Origin: Tropicibacter alexandrii
GTDB taxonomy: Bacteria; Pseudomonadota; Alphaproteobacteria; Rhodobacterales; Rhodobacteraceae
Direction of reading: 5' to 3'
DNA: 64,000 nucleotides
NCBI RefSeq assembly: GCF_003667315.2
Contig: NZ_RCTZ02000001.1
Coordinates: 1-64,000 of the forward strand
Made by a program: the position numbers and the translations under genes. Below the pieces are notes generated by a model. The model had not been told where the DNA came from, ran no database searches, and saw nothing but the letters and a program-made list of their open reading frames with translations. Below, one piece after another: positions 14,042 through 23,276 of the stretch (the first letter of the stretch is position 1; every line of letters starts with the position of its first letter).

Positions 14042-14782
14042 TTACCCCCCCTGCCCCGAAGGTGCGCTCAGCCCCGGATCGACCGAGGTCACATCCGCCT
14101 TCACGCGCCCCTCTTCGGGCTTTTCGCCGGTCACGAGGAACACGACCTGTTCGCAGATCGAGGTCACGTGGTCGCCCATGCGCTCGATGTTCTTGGCGAT
14201 GAAATGCAGGTGCATGCAGGTGGTGATGTTGCGCGGGTCTTCCAACATGAAGGTCAGGAATTCGCGGAACAGCGTGTTGTACATCTGGTCGATGTCCTCG
14301 TCGCGCGCGATCACGTCCAGCGCCAGCGCCTCGTCGCGCTGGATATAGGCGTCGAGCGCGTCCTTGAGCATCAGCTGCACGTCCCGCGACATGCGCCGCA
14401 GCGACGACGCGGTGCCGCCGATCTGCGGCAGATCCGCAAGGACCGAGGTCCGCTTGGCCATGTTCTTGGACAGGTCGCCGATCCGTTCGAGATTGCCGGA
14501 CATGCGCATCACCGACAGGATCACCCGCAGGTCCATCGCGGTGGGGGCACGCAGCGCGATCACGCGGGCGGCCTCGTCGTTGATCGTCTCTTCGAGCGCG
14601 TCGATGACCTTGTCCCCGGCGCGGGTCTTTTCGGCCAGTTCCACGTCGCGGGTTTCCAGCGACTGCGCGGCGTCCAGAATGGCGGCCTCGACGAGGCCCC
14701 CCATCTTCATGATCCGGGCCTGAATGCCTTCGAGATCGCGGTCGAACGCCGAGGAGATGTGTTTGTTCAATTCGTCACTCAT
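14042..14782 (-). CDS. phoU: Phosphate signalling protein PhoU
   Basis: 246 residues, two PhoU three-helix bundles (about 15-105 and 120-215) with the metal-binding motifs ExxxD seen as SGNLERIGDLSKNMAKR in the first and KNIERMGDHVTSICE in the second. PhoU links Pst transporter state to PhoR, keeping the regulon off when phosphate is plentiful. Its start overlaps the pstB stop and it ends 3 bases before phoB, the typical operon order. Confidence 0.97.
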   Translation of the reverse strand: MSDELNKHISSAFDRDLEGIQARIMKMGGLVEAAILDAAQSLETRDVELAEKTRAGDKVIDALEETINDEAARVIALRAPTAMDLRVILSVMRMSGNLERIGDLSKNMAKRTSVLADLPQIGGTASSLRRMSRDVQLMLKDALDAYIQRDEALALDVIARDEDIDQMYNTLFREFLTFMLEDPRNITTCMHLHFIAKNIERMGDHVTSICEQVVFLVTGEKPEEGRVKADVTSVDPGLSAPSGQGG

Positions 14783-15582
14783 CAGCCGATCCGCCCCGTG
14801 ATGTAGGATTCCGTTCTGGGATCTTCGGGATTGGTGAAGATCTTCGATGTGTCGTCGTATTCCACGAGGTTGCCGAGGTGGAAAAACGCGGTCTTCTGGC
14901 TGACCCGCGCGGCCTGCTGCATCGAGTGCGTGACGATCACCACCGAATAGTCGCGGCGCAGCTCGTCGATCAGTTCCTCGACCTGCGCGGTGGCGATGGG
15001 GTCAAGCGCCGAGCACGGCTCGTCCATCAGCAGGACCTCGGGCTCGGTCGCGACGGCGCGGGCGATGCACAGGCGCTGTTGCTGACCACCCGAAAGGCCG
15101 GTGCCGGGCGCCTGCAGGCGGTCCTTGACCTCGTCCCAGATCGCGCCACGGCGCAGGGATTTCTCAACGATCACGTCCAGATCGGCCTTGTTCTTGGCCA
15201 GACCGTGGATGCGCGGGCCGTAGGCGATATTGTCATAGATCGACTTCGGGAAGGGGTTGGGCTTCTGAAAGACCATCCCCACCTTGGCGCGCAGCTGCAC
15301 CGGGTCGACGCGGCGGTCATAGATGTCCTCGCCGTCGAGCAGGATGTCGCCCTGCACCCGGCAGATGTCGATCGTGTCGTTCATCCGGTTCAGGCAGCGC
15401 AGGAAGGTCGACTTGCCGCAGCCCGACGGCCCGATGAAGGCGGTCACGGTCTTGTCGGCGATCTCCACATCCACATCCTTGATGGCATGGGTGTCGCCGT
15501 AATAAACCTGAACGCCCTTCGCGCTGATCTTGGTGTCGGTCTGAGCCACGTCTCTCTCCGTATAATGTGGTGCGTCGTACAT
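14782..15582 (-). CDS. pstB: Phosphate ABC transporter ATP-binding protein PstB
   Basis: 266 residues from ATG 15582 with AAGGGAG upstream; further upstream codons run into the pstA end and are not needed. Walker [10 protein letters not shown], signature [14 protein letters not shown], Walker [13 protein letters not shown] and the H-loop THSMQQ are all present. A PstB-specific [14 protein letters not shown] segment is visible. Drives high-affinity phosphate import with PstA/PstC. Confidence 0.98.
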   Translation of the reverse strand: MYDAPHYTERDVAQTDTKISAKGVQVYYGDTHAIKDVDVEIADKTVTAFIGPSGCGKSTFLRCLNRMNDTIDICRVQGDILLDGEDIYDRRVDPVQLRAKVGMVFQKPNPFPKSIYDNIAYGPRIHGLAKNKADLDVIVEKSLRRGAIWDEVKDRLQAPGTGLSGGQQQRLCIARAVATEPEVLLMDEPCSALDPIATAQVEELIDELRRDYSVVIVTHSMQQAARVSQKTAFFHLGNLVEYDDTSKIFTNPEDPRTESYITGRIG

Positions 15583-15595
15583 GTAGTCTACTCCC

Positions 15596-16918
15596 TTACC
15601 AGCGACGCTCAAAGCGGCGGCGGAGAATGATGGCAATGATGTTCATGGTCAGCAGGAAGACCAGCAGGACGATGATCCCGCCCCAGGCCTTGTCGTAGAA
15701 CGAGGCATCGGCGCGCGCAGCCCAGGTATAGATCTGCGCCGGCATGGCCGAGTTCGGCTCGACAAAGCCGCCAACGAAGCCGTCGGGATAGCCCCGGGCG
15801 ACGAAGCCCACCATACCGATCAGCAAGAGCGGCGCGGTTTCGCCCAAAGCCTGCGCCAGACCGATGATCGTCCCCGTCAGGATGCCCGGCATGGCCAGCG
15901 GCAGGACATGGTGGAACACCGCCTGCATCTTGGACGCACCCACGCCGAGGGCCGCATCGCGGATCGACGGCGGCACCGACTTCAGCGAGGCGCGCGTCGA
16001 GATGATGATCGTCGGCAGGGTCATCAGCGTCAGCACGAGGCCACCGACCAGCGGTGCCGATTGCGGCAGGTGCATGAACTGGATGAACACCGCCAGACCA
16101 AGGATACCGAACACGATGGACGGCACCGCGGCGAGGTTCGAGATGTTCACCTCGATCAGGTCGGTCCAGCGGTTCTTCGGCGCGAATTCCTCTAGGTAGA
16201 TGGAGGCCGCGACGCCGATGGGCAGCGACAGCACCAGCACCACCAGCATCATGAAGAACGATCCCACCACCGACACGCCGATGCCAGCCCCGCCGGGATT
16301 GTCCACGCCGCTATCCGCGCCGGTGATAAAGCCCCAGTTGAACGCCGACTTGATGATCCCGGCCTCGAACAACGCGTCGACCAGATCGAGGTCGCTGGCT
16401 TGCAGGAAGCGCGAGTCGACCAGCGTCTCACGGGTCACACGCCCGTTGAAGTAGCCGTCCACCCGCGATGAGGCGGACAGGCCGAAGACATGCGGCTCGC
16501 CGACCATACCGGGGTTCTCGCTGTAGAACGCGCGGATGTCGCCGCCAATCTTGCCCAGCAGGCGTTCCAGCGCCGCCGGATCGGCCTGCACGTCGATATT
16601 GCGCGCGTCGAGCTGGCTTTGGATGCCTGCGATGAACAGGTCCTGATAAGCGCCGGTCTTCATCAGCTGGCTCTCGGCCTGCTCGAACTGCTCTTGCGTC
16701 AGGGTGAATTCCACCTCGACCACGGTCTTGGTAAAGGCAGGCAGGCCCGAGCGGACGATGCTGACGAACAGCACAACGAGGAAGAACAGACCCAGAGCGA
16801 TGGCCGCGATCCCGTAAGCCTTGAACCGGCTTTCGGAGGCGTTGCGCTGTTTCGTGCGGGCGTCGATCGTGTGGATCGAGGACTTGCGCGGTGTCTCGTG
16901 CATGGATGCGTCGGTCAT
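15596..16918 (-). CDS. pstA: Phosphate ABC transporter permease PstA (long alphaproteobacterial form)
   Basis: 440 residues, about 150 more than E. coli PstA. The N-terminal part contains one membrane span (about 35-55) and an extra periplasmic region matching the DUF3333-type extension known in alphaproteobacterial PstA. The C-terminal permease domain (about 210-435) contains the EAA-type loop [20 protein letters not shown]. The start overlaps the pstC stop (ATGA), so the two permeases are co-translated. Confidence 0.96.
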   Translation of the reverse strand: MTDASMHETPRKSSIHTIDARTKQRNASESRFKAYGIAAIALGLFFLVVLFVSIVRSGLPAFTKTVVEVEFTLTQEQFEQAESQLMKTGAYQDLFIAGIQSQLDARNIDVQADPAALERLLGKIGGDIRAFYSENPGMVGEPHVFGLSASSRVDGYFNGRVTRETLVDSRFLQASDLDLVDALFEAGIIKSAFNWGFITGADSGVDNPGGAGIGVSVVGSFFMMLVVLVLSLPIGVAASIYLEEFAPKNRWTDLIEVNISNLAAVPSIVFGILGLAVFIQFMHLPQSAPLVGGLVLTLMTLPTIIISTRASLKSVPPSIRDAALGVGASKMQAVFHHVLPLAMPGILTGTIIGLAQALGETAPLLLIGMVGFVARGYPDGFVGGFVEPNSAMPAQIYTWAARADASFYDKAWGGIIVLLVFLLTMNIIAIILRRRFERRW

Positions 16919-18387
16919 TCGTACTGCTCCCGGTATTTGCGCACGATGTAGAGGGCAAAGATGTTGAGCCCCAGCGTGATGACGAAGAGCGTCATGCCAA
17001 GGGCGAAGGCCACCAGCGCCTCGGGCGAGGCAAAGTCGGCATCGCCGGTCAGCTGGCTGACGATCTTTGCGGTGACGGTGGTCATCGCCTCGAAGGGGTT
17101 CAGCGACAGGCGCGCGGCGGCACCGGCCCCCAGCACCACGATCATCGTCTCGCCGATGGCGCGGCTGGCGGCCAGCAGGATCGCGCCCACGATGCCCGGC
17201 AGGGCGGCAGGCAGGACCACCTGCTTGATCGTTTCCGATTTGGTCGCGCCAAGGCCATAGGACCCGTCGCGCATCGCCTGCGGAACCGCGTTGATGATGT
17301 CATCGGACAGCGACGACACGAAGGGGATCAGCATGATGCCCATCACCAGACCGGCGGTCATGACGGCGGTGCCGGACTGCATGATGCCCAAGCCCTCCTT
17401 GCCGAAAACGCTGACCAGCATCGGGCCGACCGTCAGCAGGGCAAACAGACCGTAGACGATGGTGGGGATGCCGGCCAGCACCTCCAGCAGGGGTTTGGCC
17501 ACGGCGCGCACCTTGGGCCCGGCATATTCGGACAGATAGATGGCGGCGAACAGCCCGATCGGCACCGCAACGGCCAGCGCCACGATCGAGATATACAGCG
17601 TCCCCCAAAGCAGCGGGATGATCCCCAGCTCCGACGAGCCACCGCGCCCAGAAAAGCTCGGCGACCAAGTGGTGCCGAAGAAGAATTCGTACCACGGATA
17701 GAGCTTGAAGAACTCGTAGGTATTGAAGATCAGGCTGAGTACGATCCCGACGGTGGTCAGCACCGCGATGGAGGCCGCCGCGATCAGCAGCGCCTTGACG
17801 CCCTGTTCGACGGTGTTGCGGGCGCGGAAATCCTTCTCGCTTTCCTTCAGCCCCCAGAGCAGACCGCCAATCGCCAGAAGGGTCACCACGATGGCCATGG
17901 CAATCGCGCCGGTGGCGTTCATCGCGCGGAACTGCTGGGCCGCGTTCAGGATCGGCTGCGTCACCTCGGAGGTCACGATCTGCCCGGCATCCTTCAGACG
18001 CTGGGTCACGTCGGTGAAATCGGCGCGCATGTCGCGGGCCTCTTCATCGGTCATGATGCCTTGGGCGACAGCGTTGTTCAGGCCGTCCGCGGTGCGGCGC
18101 ACCTCGGCCATGACCAGATCGCGCGACGACCCGTCGGCAATCGCCCGATCGGGCAAGGCCCCCGAGACCACGCTGCCGACATAGATCGGCTGCACGATCA
18201 ACCAGACCAGCAGCACCAGCACCGATGGCACGACGACCTTCATCGCGACGTTGGAGCCGTAGTAGGAGGGCAGAGAATGCAAATTACGCGGGTCGCCGCC
18301 CGCGCTGTCCAGCGCCCGTTTGCGCCCGATCACGTAGCCCGCCACCGCAATGGCAAGCACGATCCCGATAAGCCAGAGTAAAGGCAT
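16915..18387 (-). CDS. pstC: Phosphate ABC transporter permease PstC (long form)
   Basis: 490 residues with extra N-terminal membrane segments and a helical region (about 75-150) before the conserved permease domain (about 245-480). The EAA-type loop is LGATKSETIKQVVLPAALPG. Forms the membrane channel with PstA. It follows pstS after an 87-bp gap holding a terminator-like hairpin, which would allow more PstS than permease to be made. Confidence 0.96.
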   Translation of the reverse strand: MPLLWLIGIVLAIAVAGYVIGRKRALDSAGGDPRNLHSLPSYYGSNVAMKVVVPSVLVLLVWLIVQPIYVGSVVSGALPDRAIADGSSRDLVMAEVRRTADGLNNAVAQGIMTDEEARDMRADFTDVTQRLKDAGQIVTSEVTQPILNAAQQFRAMNATGAIAMAIVVTLLAIGGLLWGLKESEKDFRARNTVEQGVKALLIAAASIAVLTTVGIVLSLIFNTYEFFKLYPWYEFFFGTTWSPSFSGRGGSSELGIIPLLWGTLYISIVALAVAVPIGLFAAIYLSEYAGPKVRAVAKPLLEVLAGIPTIVYGLFALLTVGPMLVSVFGKEGLGIMQSGTAVMTAGLVMGIMLIPFVSSLSDDIINAVPQAMRDGSYGLGATKSETIKQVVLPAALPGIVGAILLAASRAIGETMIVVLGAGAAARLSLNPFEAMTTVTAKIVSQLTGDADFASPEALVAFALGMTLFVITLGLNIFALYIVRKYREQYE

Positions 18388-18424
18388 GCGCCCCCCGTCG
18401 TAGATTTGGAAATGACCAAAAAGG

Positions 18425-18452
18425 AAAAAGGGGCGGCGGAATATGCCGCCCC
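18425..18452 (-). terminator. Attenuating terminator between pstS and pstC
   Basis: Minus strand: GGGGCGGC (18452-18445), loop of 7, GCCGCCCC (18437-18430), TTTTT (18429-18425). A full intrinsic terminator 22 bp after pstS; since the rest of the operon follows on the same strand, partial read-through is expected. Confidence 0.85.
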
Positions 18453-18474
18453 TTCTATCAGGCGTGACGCCTGA

Positions 18475-19509
18475 TTACATGCCTTCACCCATGGTGACTT
18501 CGTCGGCAACGGTCTGCTGAACCTTGGCCAGCTCCGGGTCGGAGACGAGGCCGTAGTTGGCGAGCGGGCCGTTCGGGCCTGCCAGTTCGTCAGCCACGAA
18601 GAACTGAGCGTACTCTTTCAGGCCGGGGATCACGCCGATATGGGCTTTCTTCACGTAGAAGTACAGCGGGCGGGACACCGGGTACTCGCCCGACGCAATG
18701 GTCTCGGTCGAGGGGGCAACGCCGGACATGGTGGCGACCTTCAGCTTGTCCTGGTTGTTCTCGTAGAACGCCAGGCCGAACACGCCGATGCCGTTCGGGT
18801 TGGCGTCGATGCGCGCCAGTGTCTCGGTGTAGTCGCCGTCGATGTCGACCGACTTGCCGTCGGTGCGCACTGCAAGGCAGGCATCCTCGGCGTCGTCCTC
18901 GGACATGCCGCCGTCGATCATCGCCTGCATGGCACCGGTTTCTTCACAACCGATCAGCAGAACCTTCTCTTCGAAGACTTCGCGGGTGCCGTGCTTGGTG
19001 CCCGGGATGAAGGCCGCGATTTCGGCATCCGGCAGGTCGCCGTTGAACTCGGCCCAGGTGTTGTGGGGGTTGTCGACCACTTCACCGTCCTTCAGGACCT
19101 TCGCGCCAAGCGCGTTGAAGATGTCGGAGGGGGTGAAGGCGGTGAAGGCCGGGCCGGACTGCTGCGACGCGAACACGATGCCGTCATAGCCGATGCGGAC
19201 TTCGATGATGTCGGTCACGCCGTTCTCGGCACAGGCCTTGATTTCTTTTTCACGGATGGCGCGCGAGGCGTTGGCCACGTCGATGGTGTTCTCGCCCACG
19301 CCCTCGCAGAAGCGCTTCAGGCCAGCGGAGGAGCCGCCCGATTCGACGACCGGCGTCGGGAAGTCGGTGTTCTCGCCGAAAGCTTCGGCCACGATCGAGG
19401 CATAGGGCAGAACGGTGGACGAACCGGCGACCTGCACGTTGTCACGTGCATAGGCGGAGGTGGCAGCGGCGGCGATGGCCAGTGCGGAAACGGTGAGTTT
19501 GACGGTCAT
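18475..19509 (-). CDS. pstS: Periplasmic phosphate-binding protein PstS
   Basis: 344 residues with a Sec signal peptide (1-21, cleavage after AYA). The phosphate-binding pattern starts with VAGSSTVLPYA and ESGGSSAGLKRFCEGVGENT, and the later GTKHGTREVF and YPVSRPLYFYV segments are typical. Eight or so acidic loops and two Cys pairs suggest a stable exported protein. Preceded by a Pho box 81 bp upstream of the start. Delivers phosphate to PstCAB. Confidence 0.97.
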   Translation of the reverse strand: MTVKLTVSALAIAAAATSAYARDNVQVAGSSTVLPYASIVAEAFGENTDFPTPVVESGGSSAGLKRFCEGVGENTIDVANASRAIREKEIKACAENGVTDIIEVRIGYDGIVFASQQSGPAFTAFTPSDIFNALGAKVLKDGEVVDNPHNTWAEFNGDLPDAEIAAFIPGTKHGTREVFEEKVLLIGCEETGAMQAMIDGGMSEDDAEDACLAVRTDGKSVDIDGDYTETLARIDANPNGIGVFGLAFYENNQDKLKVATMSGVAPSTETIASGEYPVSRPLYFYVKKAHIGVIPGLKEYAQFFVADELAGPNGPLANYGLVSDPELAKVQQTVADEVTMGEGM

Positions 19510-19589
19510 GTCAGGCTCCTGAGTGTCTAGGATTGGTCACCAGCGTGATGACCTTGGGCCCGTTCCTATGGGCGGCACACAATGGTTTT

Positions 19590-19618
19590 GTGACAGCAAC
19601 GTAACAGTTTGATGACAA
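19590..19618 (-). promoter_or_regulatory. Pho box upstream of pstS
   Basis: Reading toward pstS, three 7-bp units TTGTCAT (19618-19612), CTGTTAC (19607-19601) and CTGTCAC (19596-19590) lie at an exact 11-bp period. This matches the PhoB direct-repeat consensus CTGTCAT with 4-bp spacers. Confidence 0.9.
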
Positions 19619-19780
19619 GCCACGCGCTGCACATTTTTCGCCCAATAGGTCAACAACACATTGATAATAGGCTATTTTGCAGATGGACGGGACACGAGGT
19701 CGAATTGTCAGCTGACAATCCCCCCCGGATTTCGGCCGGTGACAGGCCGTTTCATGACAGATTTGCCGCGAATCCCCGGC

Positions 19781-20818
19781 TCAGCTGACCGGCAGCACCA
19801 CCGAAAAGCACGACCCCTGCCCCGGCGCGCTGTCGATGCGCATCCGTCCGCGATGGCGGTTGACGATGTGCTTGACGATGGCGAGGCCAAGCCCGGTGCC
19901 GCCCTTCTCGCGCGAGCGATGGCTGTCGACGCGGTAAAACCGTTCCGTCAGGCGCGGGATATGGTGTGGCTCCATGCCCGGCCCCGTGTCGCGCACCGAC
20001 AAGGTCACCGCCTGCACCCGCAGGCGCGGTTCGTAGGCGGGCGGGCTCAGCGCCACCGTGACCGTTGCATCCCGCCCCGAATACTTGATCGCGTTCTCGA
20101 TCAGGTTGGTCAGAACCTGCCGCAACTGGTCGTCGTCCCCCAAAATGCGGAACGGCTCTTGCGGAAGGGACTTGACCACCGTCACGCCAGCCTCCTGGGC
20201 CAGAAGCGTCAGACCGTGCACCGTCGAGTTCACCAGCTGGATCGGGTCGATCCATTCCGTCGGACGCACCCGTTCCTGCGATTCGACCCGGCTCAGCGAC
20301 AGCAGGTCACCCACGAGGCGGTTCATGCGCTGCGCCTCGGTCGACATGATGCCAAGAAAGCGTTCCTGCCCCTTGGGGTCGTTGCGCGCCGGGCCTTGCA
20401 GGGTTTCGATGAAGCCCATGATGGCGGTCAGCGGGGTGCGCAACTCGTGGCTGACATTGGCCACGAAATCGCGCCGCATGGTCCCGGCCTGCGCCAGATG
20501 GGTGATGTCCTCGAAGCAGACCAGAACGGCGCGGCCCCGCTCCAGCGGCATGGCGCGCGTCGACACCTTATAGGTGACGTCCTGCTGGCCTTCGCTGGTC
20601 AGGAAATCACTCTGGCGGGGCTGTCCATCCCGCAGGGTCGATTCGATGGAGTCCAGCAGGGTCGGCGCGCGCAGGGCGGTGATGAAATGCCGCCCCGCGA
20701 TGCCCTGCCCCAACAAGCTGCGCGCCGCCTCGTTCGCCGCCTCGATCCGCTCGTCCAGCCGGATGATCAGGGCGGGCAGCGGGATCGCTTCGACGAAGGA
20801 GGCGGCGTCGGTTTGCAT
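19781..20818 (-). CDS. phoR: Phosphate regulon sensor kinase PhoR, without membrane spans
   Basis: 345 residues. A PAS-like region (about 5-105) is followed by a HisKA domain with phospho-acceptor His124 (FVANVSHELRTPLTA) and an HATPase_c domain (N box NLIENAIKYS; G boxes DTGPGM and GGTGLGLAIVKH). Unlike E. coli PhoR there is no N-terminal transmembrane segment, so it is probably cytosolic or tethered through PhoU/Pst. It starts one base after the stop of the PLP lyase gene and so is probably expressed from that gene's Pho-box promoter, a feedback loop. Confidence 0.93.
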   Translation of the reverse strand: MQTDAASFVEAIPLPALIIRLDERIEAANEAARSLLGQGIAGRHFITALRAPTLLDSIESTLRDGQPRQSDFLTSEGQQDVTYKVSTRAMPLERGRAVLVCFEDITHLAQAGTMRRDFVANVSHELRTPLTAIMGFIETLQGPARNDPKGQERFLGIMSTEAQRMNRLVGDLLSLSRVESQERVRPTEWIDPIQLVNSTVHGLTLLAQEAGVTVVKSLPQEPFRILGDDDQLRQVLTNLIENAIKYSGRDATVTVALSPPAYEPRLRVQAVTLSVRDTGPGMEPHHIPRLTERFYRVDSHRSREKGGTGLGLAIVKHIVNRHRGRMRIDSAPGQGSCFSVVLPVS

Positions 20819-20819
20819 G

Positions 20820-21995
20820 TCACATCCCTTGAGAGGCGGTCAGGCCATCGTTGAAACAGGCGATCAGCGCATCGGGGTCCTCAAGGCCCACCGACACGCG
20901 GAAGAACCCCTCGGACACGCCCATCGCGGCGCGCCCTTCGGGCGTCAGCGCGCGGTGGCTGGACGAGGCCGGGTGCGAGAGGGTCGTGCCCACATCGCCC
21001 AAGGTCGGGGCAAAGGCGATGCCGGAGGCCGCCTGCGCAAAGGCATCGGCGGCGGCGCGCCCACCCTCGATCTCGAAGCTCACCATGTTGCACCCCTGCC
21101 CTTGCAGCAGCGACTGCGCGCGGCTGGCTTCGGGGTGGTCAGGGCGCGTGGGGTACAGCACCTTGGTCACGCTCTTCTGCGCGCCCAGCCAATCGGCCAG
21201 CCGCTGCGCGGTGGCCTGCGTCCGGTCGAACCGCAGGTCGAAAGTGGCAAGGCCGCGCTCGGCCAGCCAGCAATCGAAGGGGCTGGCGGTCAGGCCCATG
21301 GTCACGGCAAAGACGCGCATCCGCTCGTTCAGCGCAGGGTCCGTCGCCGCGACCCAGCCCAAAGTCGCATCGCTATGCCCAGCCAGCAGCTTGGTCACGG
21401 ACTGAATGACGATGTCGGCGCCATGATCCACCGGGCGGATGGCGCGCGGCGTGGTGAAGGTGCTGTCGACCACCAGCAGAACGCCCTTTTCACGGCACAG
21501 CTCGGCAATGCCGGTCAGGTCTGCGATGCGGATGGTCGGATTGGAGACGACCTCGATCAGGACCATCTTCGTGTTCGGTTTCAGGGCCTTGGCCACCTCG
21601 CTTGCATCGGTCGCATCGCACAGCGATGTCTCGACACCGAGCCGCGGCAAGTCTTCGGCCATCAGCCGCAGCGACCGACCGTATAGCTGGTTACCACCCA
21701 CCACGTGGTCGCCGGTCTGCGTCAGCCCCAACAGCACGGCCGCGACGGCGGACATGCCCGAACCGGTCACGATGCCGCCCTGCATGCCTTCGAGCGCGTC
21801 GATGCGCTGGGCCAGCACGGTTGCGTTCGGATGCCCCTCGCGCGCGTAGGTGTAACCCTGTGTACGGCCCTCGTATTGCGCATCCAACGCCGTCGGAGAC
21901 TGCGAGGCATAGACGACCGACGGCTGGATCGGCGTGACGACCGGGGTGGAAACGCCAGTGATCGGGGCGACCGGGCGCTGCAAAGTGGGCTTCAT
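20820..21995 (-). CDS. Cys/Met-metabolism PLP lyase (cystathionine/methionine gamma-lyase type)
   Basis: 391 residues from ATG 21995 (AGAAAGGACC upstream). Fold-type I PLP enzyme: YTYAREGHPNATVLAQRIDA near 48-67, the cofactor-stacking region GSGMSAVAAVLLG, the strand LLVVDSTFTTP and the Schiff-base Lys202 in SVTKLLAGHSDA. Members interconvert or degrade cystathionine, homocysteine or methionine; exact substrate cannot be told by eye. It forms a two-gene transcript with phoR and has a Pho box 41-69 bp upstream, so it is expected to rise under phosphate limitation, an unusual setting for this family. Confidence 0.9.
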   Translation of the reverse strand: MKPTLQRPVAPITGVSTPVVTPIQPSVVYASQSPTALDAQYEGRTQGYTYAREGHPNATVLAQRIDALEGMQGGIVTGSGMSAVAAVLLGLTQTGDHVVGGNQLYGRSLRLMAEDLPRLGVETSLCDATDASEVAKALKPNTKMVLIEVVSNPTIRIADLTGIAELCREKGVLLVVDSTFTTPRAIRPVDHGADIVIQSVTKLLAGHSDATLGWVAATDPALNERMRVFAVTMGLTASPFDCWLAERGLATFDLRFDRTQATAQRLADWLGAQKSVTKVLYPTRPDHPEASRAQSLLQGQGCNMVSFEIEGGRAAADAFAQAASGIAFAPTLGDVGTTLSHPASSSHRALTPEGRAAMGVSEGFFRVSVGLEDPDALIACFNDGLTASQGM

Positions 21996-22035
21996 CGAAG
22001 GGTCCTTTCTGAGTGCGAGTGTCTCGCGGACCCCT

Positions 22036-22064
22036 GTAACAGTTTCATGACAAATGCATGACAA
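22036..22064 (-). promoter_or_regulatory. Pho box upstream of the PLP lyase-phoR pair
   Basis: Toward the gene: TTGTCAT (22064-22058), TTGTCAT (22053-22047), CTGTTAC (22042-22036), with exact 11-bp period. As good a match as the pstS box. Confidence 0.85.
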
Positions 22065-22113
22065 AGGCCCGTTTGCGCCTGTCATGCTCTGTTTTGATCA
22101 TGTGGTCAAACGT

Positions 22114-22635
22114 TCAGACCGCTTGCAGCCCCTTTGCATACCGGCTGGCGTTGTTCTGATAATGCAATGCCGAGAACCGCAGCTTTTGGATCGCGGCTTC
22201 GTCCAATTGCCGCACCACCTTGCCGGGGGCACCCATGACCAGCGAGCCATCGGGAATCTCTTTGCCCTCGGTGATCAGGGCCCCTGCCCCGATCAGGCAG
22301 TTCTTGCCGATCTTCGCCCCGTTCAGGATGGTCGCGCCCATGCCGATCAGGGTGTTTTCGCCGATGGTGCAGCCATGCAGCATGACCTTGTGCCCGATGG
22401 TGCAGCCCGCGCCGATCACCAGCGGATAGCCCATATCGGTGTGGCAGACGACGTTTTCCTGCACGTTGGTGCCCGCGCCCACATGGATCACCTCGTTGTC
22501 ACCGCGCAAGGTGCAGCCGAACCAGACCGACGCGCCGGGCTCCAGCACGACCTTGCCGATGACATTCGCGTCGGGCGCGATCCAGACGTCTTCGGCGATT
22601 TCGGGGGCGACCCCGTCCAGCGTGTAGATTGTCAT
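22114..22635 (-). CDS. Gamma-carbonic-anhydrase-like hexapeptide-repeat protein
   Basis: 173 residues of left-handed beta-helix hexapeptide repeats (for example [20 protein letters not shown]). His residues in HTDMGYP and GHKVMLHG match the three metal ligands of gamma-class carbonic anhydrases (PaaY/YrdA/CaiE group), which are trimers with zinc or iron between subunits. The C-terminal helix ends [10 protein letters not shown]. Stop codon of gmk overlaps its start by 4 bases, so they are coupled. Carbonic anhydrase activity varies in this group. Confidence 0.92.
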   Translation of the reverse strand: MTIYTLDGVAPEIAEDVWIAPDANVIGKVVLEPGASVWFGCTLRGDNEVIHVGAGTNVQENVVCHTDMGYPLVIGAGCTIGHKVMLHGCTIGENTLIGMGATILNGAKIGKNCLIGAGALITEGKEIPDGSLVMGAPGKVVRQLDEAAIQKLRFSALHYQNNASRYAKGLQAV

Positions 22636-23273
22636 ATCTCCCCCTCCTCGAATTCGGCCTGCAGCCCGCGCACATGTTCCAGCAAACCCGGTTGCTGGGT
22701 GCGGCGCAGGCGCGTGGCGGTGATGATGGATTTCAGCCGCGCCTCGGTCTCGTCCAGATCTTCGTTCACGAGGACAAAATCATACGAGCCCCAATGAGAG
22801 ATCTCGTCCCAGCTTTTCTGCATGCGCTTGGCAATCACGTCCGCGCCATCCTGCCCGCGGCTTTCCAGACGGCGTTTGAGTTCCGCGATCGAGGGGGGCA
22901 GCAGGAAGATCGACAAGGTGTGCAGCGCCAGTTCGGAATTGGTCATCTGCTGCGCGCCCTGCCAGTCGATGTCAAAGAGAACGTCCTTGCCGTCGATGAT
23001 CGCGTCGCGCACCGGGCCCTTGGGCGAGCCGTAGAAATTGCCGAAGACATGCGCATGCTCCAGCATGCCACCGTTGTTGACCGCTTTCTTGAAGTCGGTA
23101 TCGGTCATGAAGTGGTAATCCTCGCCATCGACCTCGCCCGGGCGCGGCGGACGTGTGGTGGCGGATACCGAAAAGATGATCGACGGGTCCCAGGCGCGCA
23201 GACGCTTGGCCAAGGTGGATTTGCCCGCGCCCGAAGGGGACGACAGGATGATGAGAAGGCCGCGCCTGTTCAT
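22632..23273 (-). CDS. gmk: Guanylate kinase
   Basis: 213 residues; phosphorylates GMP to GDP with ATP. P-loop [10 protein letters not shown] at residues 11-20, GMP-binding [19 protein letters not shown] and DIDWQGAQQ are all intact. Sits 3 bases after the YicC-family gene, an arrangement (yicC-gmk) common in proteobacteria. Confidence 0.98.
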   Translation of the reverse strand: MNRRGLLIILSSPSGAGKSTLAKRLRAWDPSIIFSVSATTRPPRPGEVDGEDYHFMTDTDFKKAVNNGGMLEHAHVFGNFYGSPKGPVRDAIIDGKDVLFDIDWQGAQQMTNSELALHTLSIFLLPPSIAELKRRLESRGQDGADVIAKRMQKSWDEISHWGSYDFVLVNEDLDETEARLKSIITATRLRRTQQPGLLEHVRGLQAEFEEGEI

Positions 23274-23276
23274 GTC

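Noticed and set aside
12848-14806. Long + strand ORF across the HupE-like gene, phoB and phoU
   Set aside because: Shadow of three well-identified minus-strand genes, low-complexity His/Arg/Asp composition.
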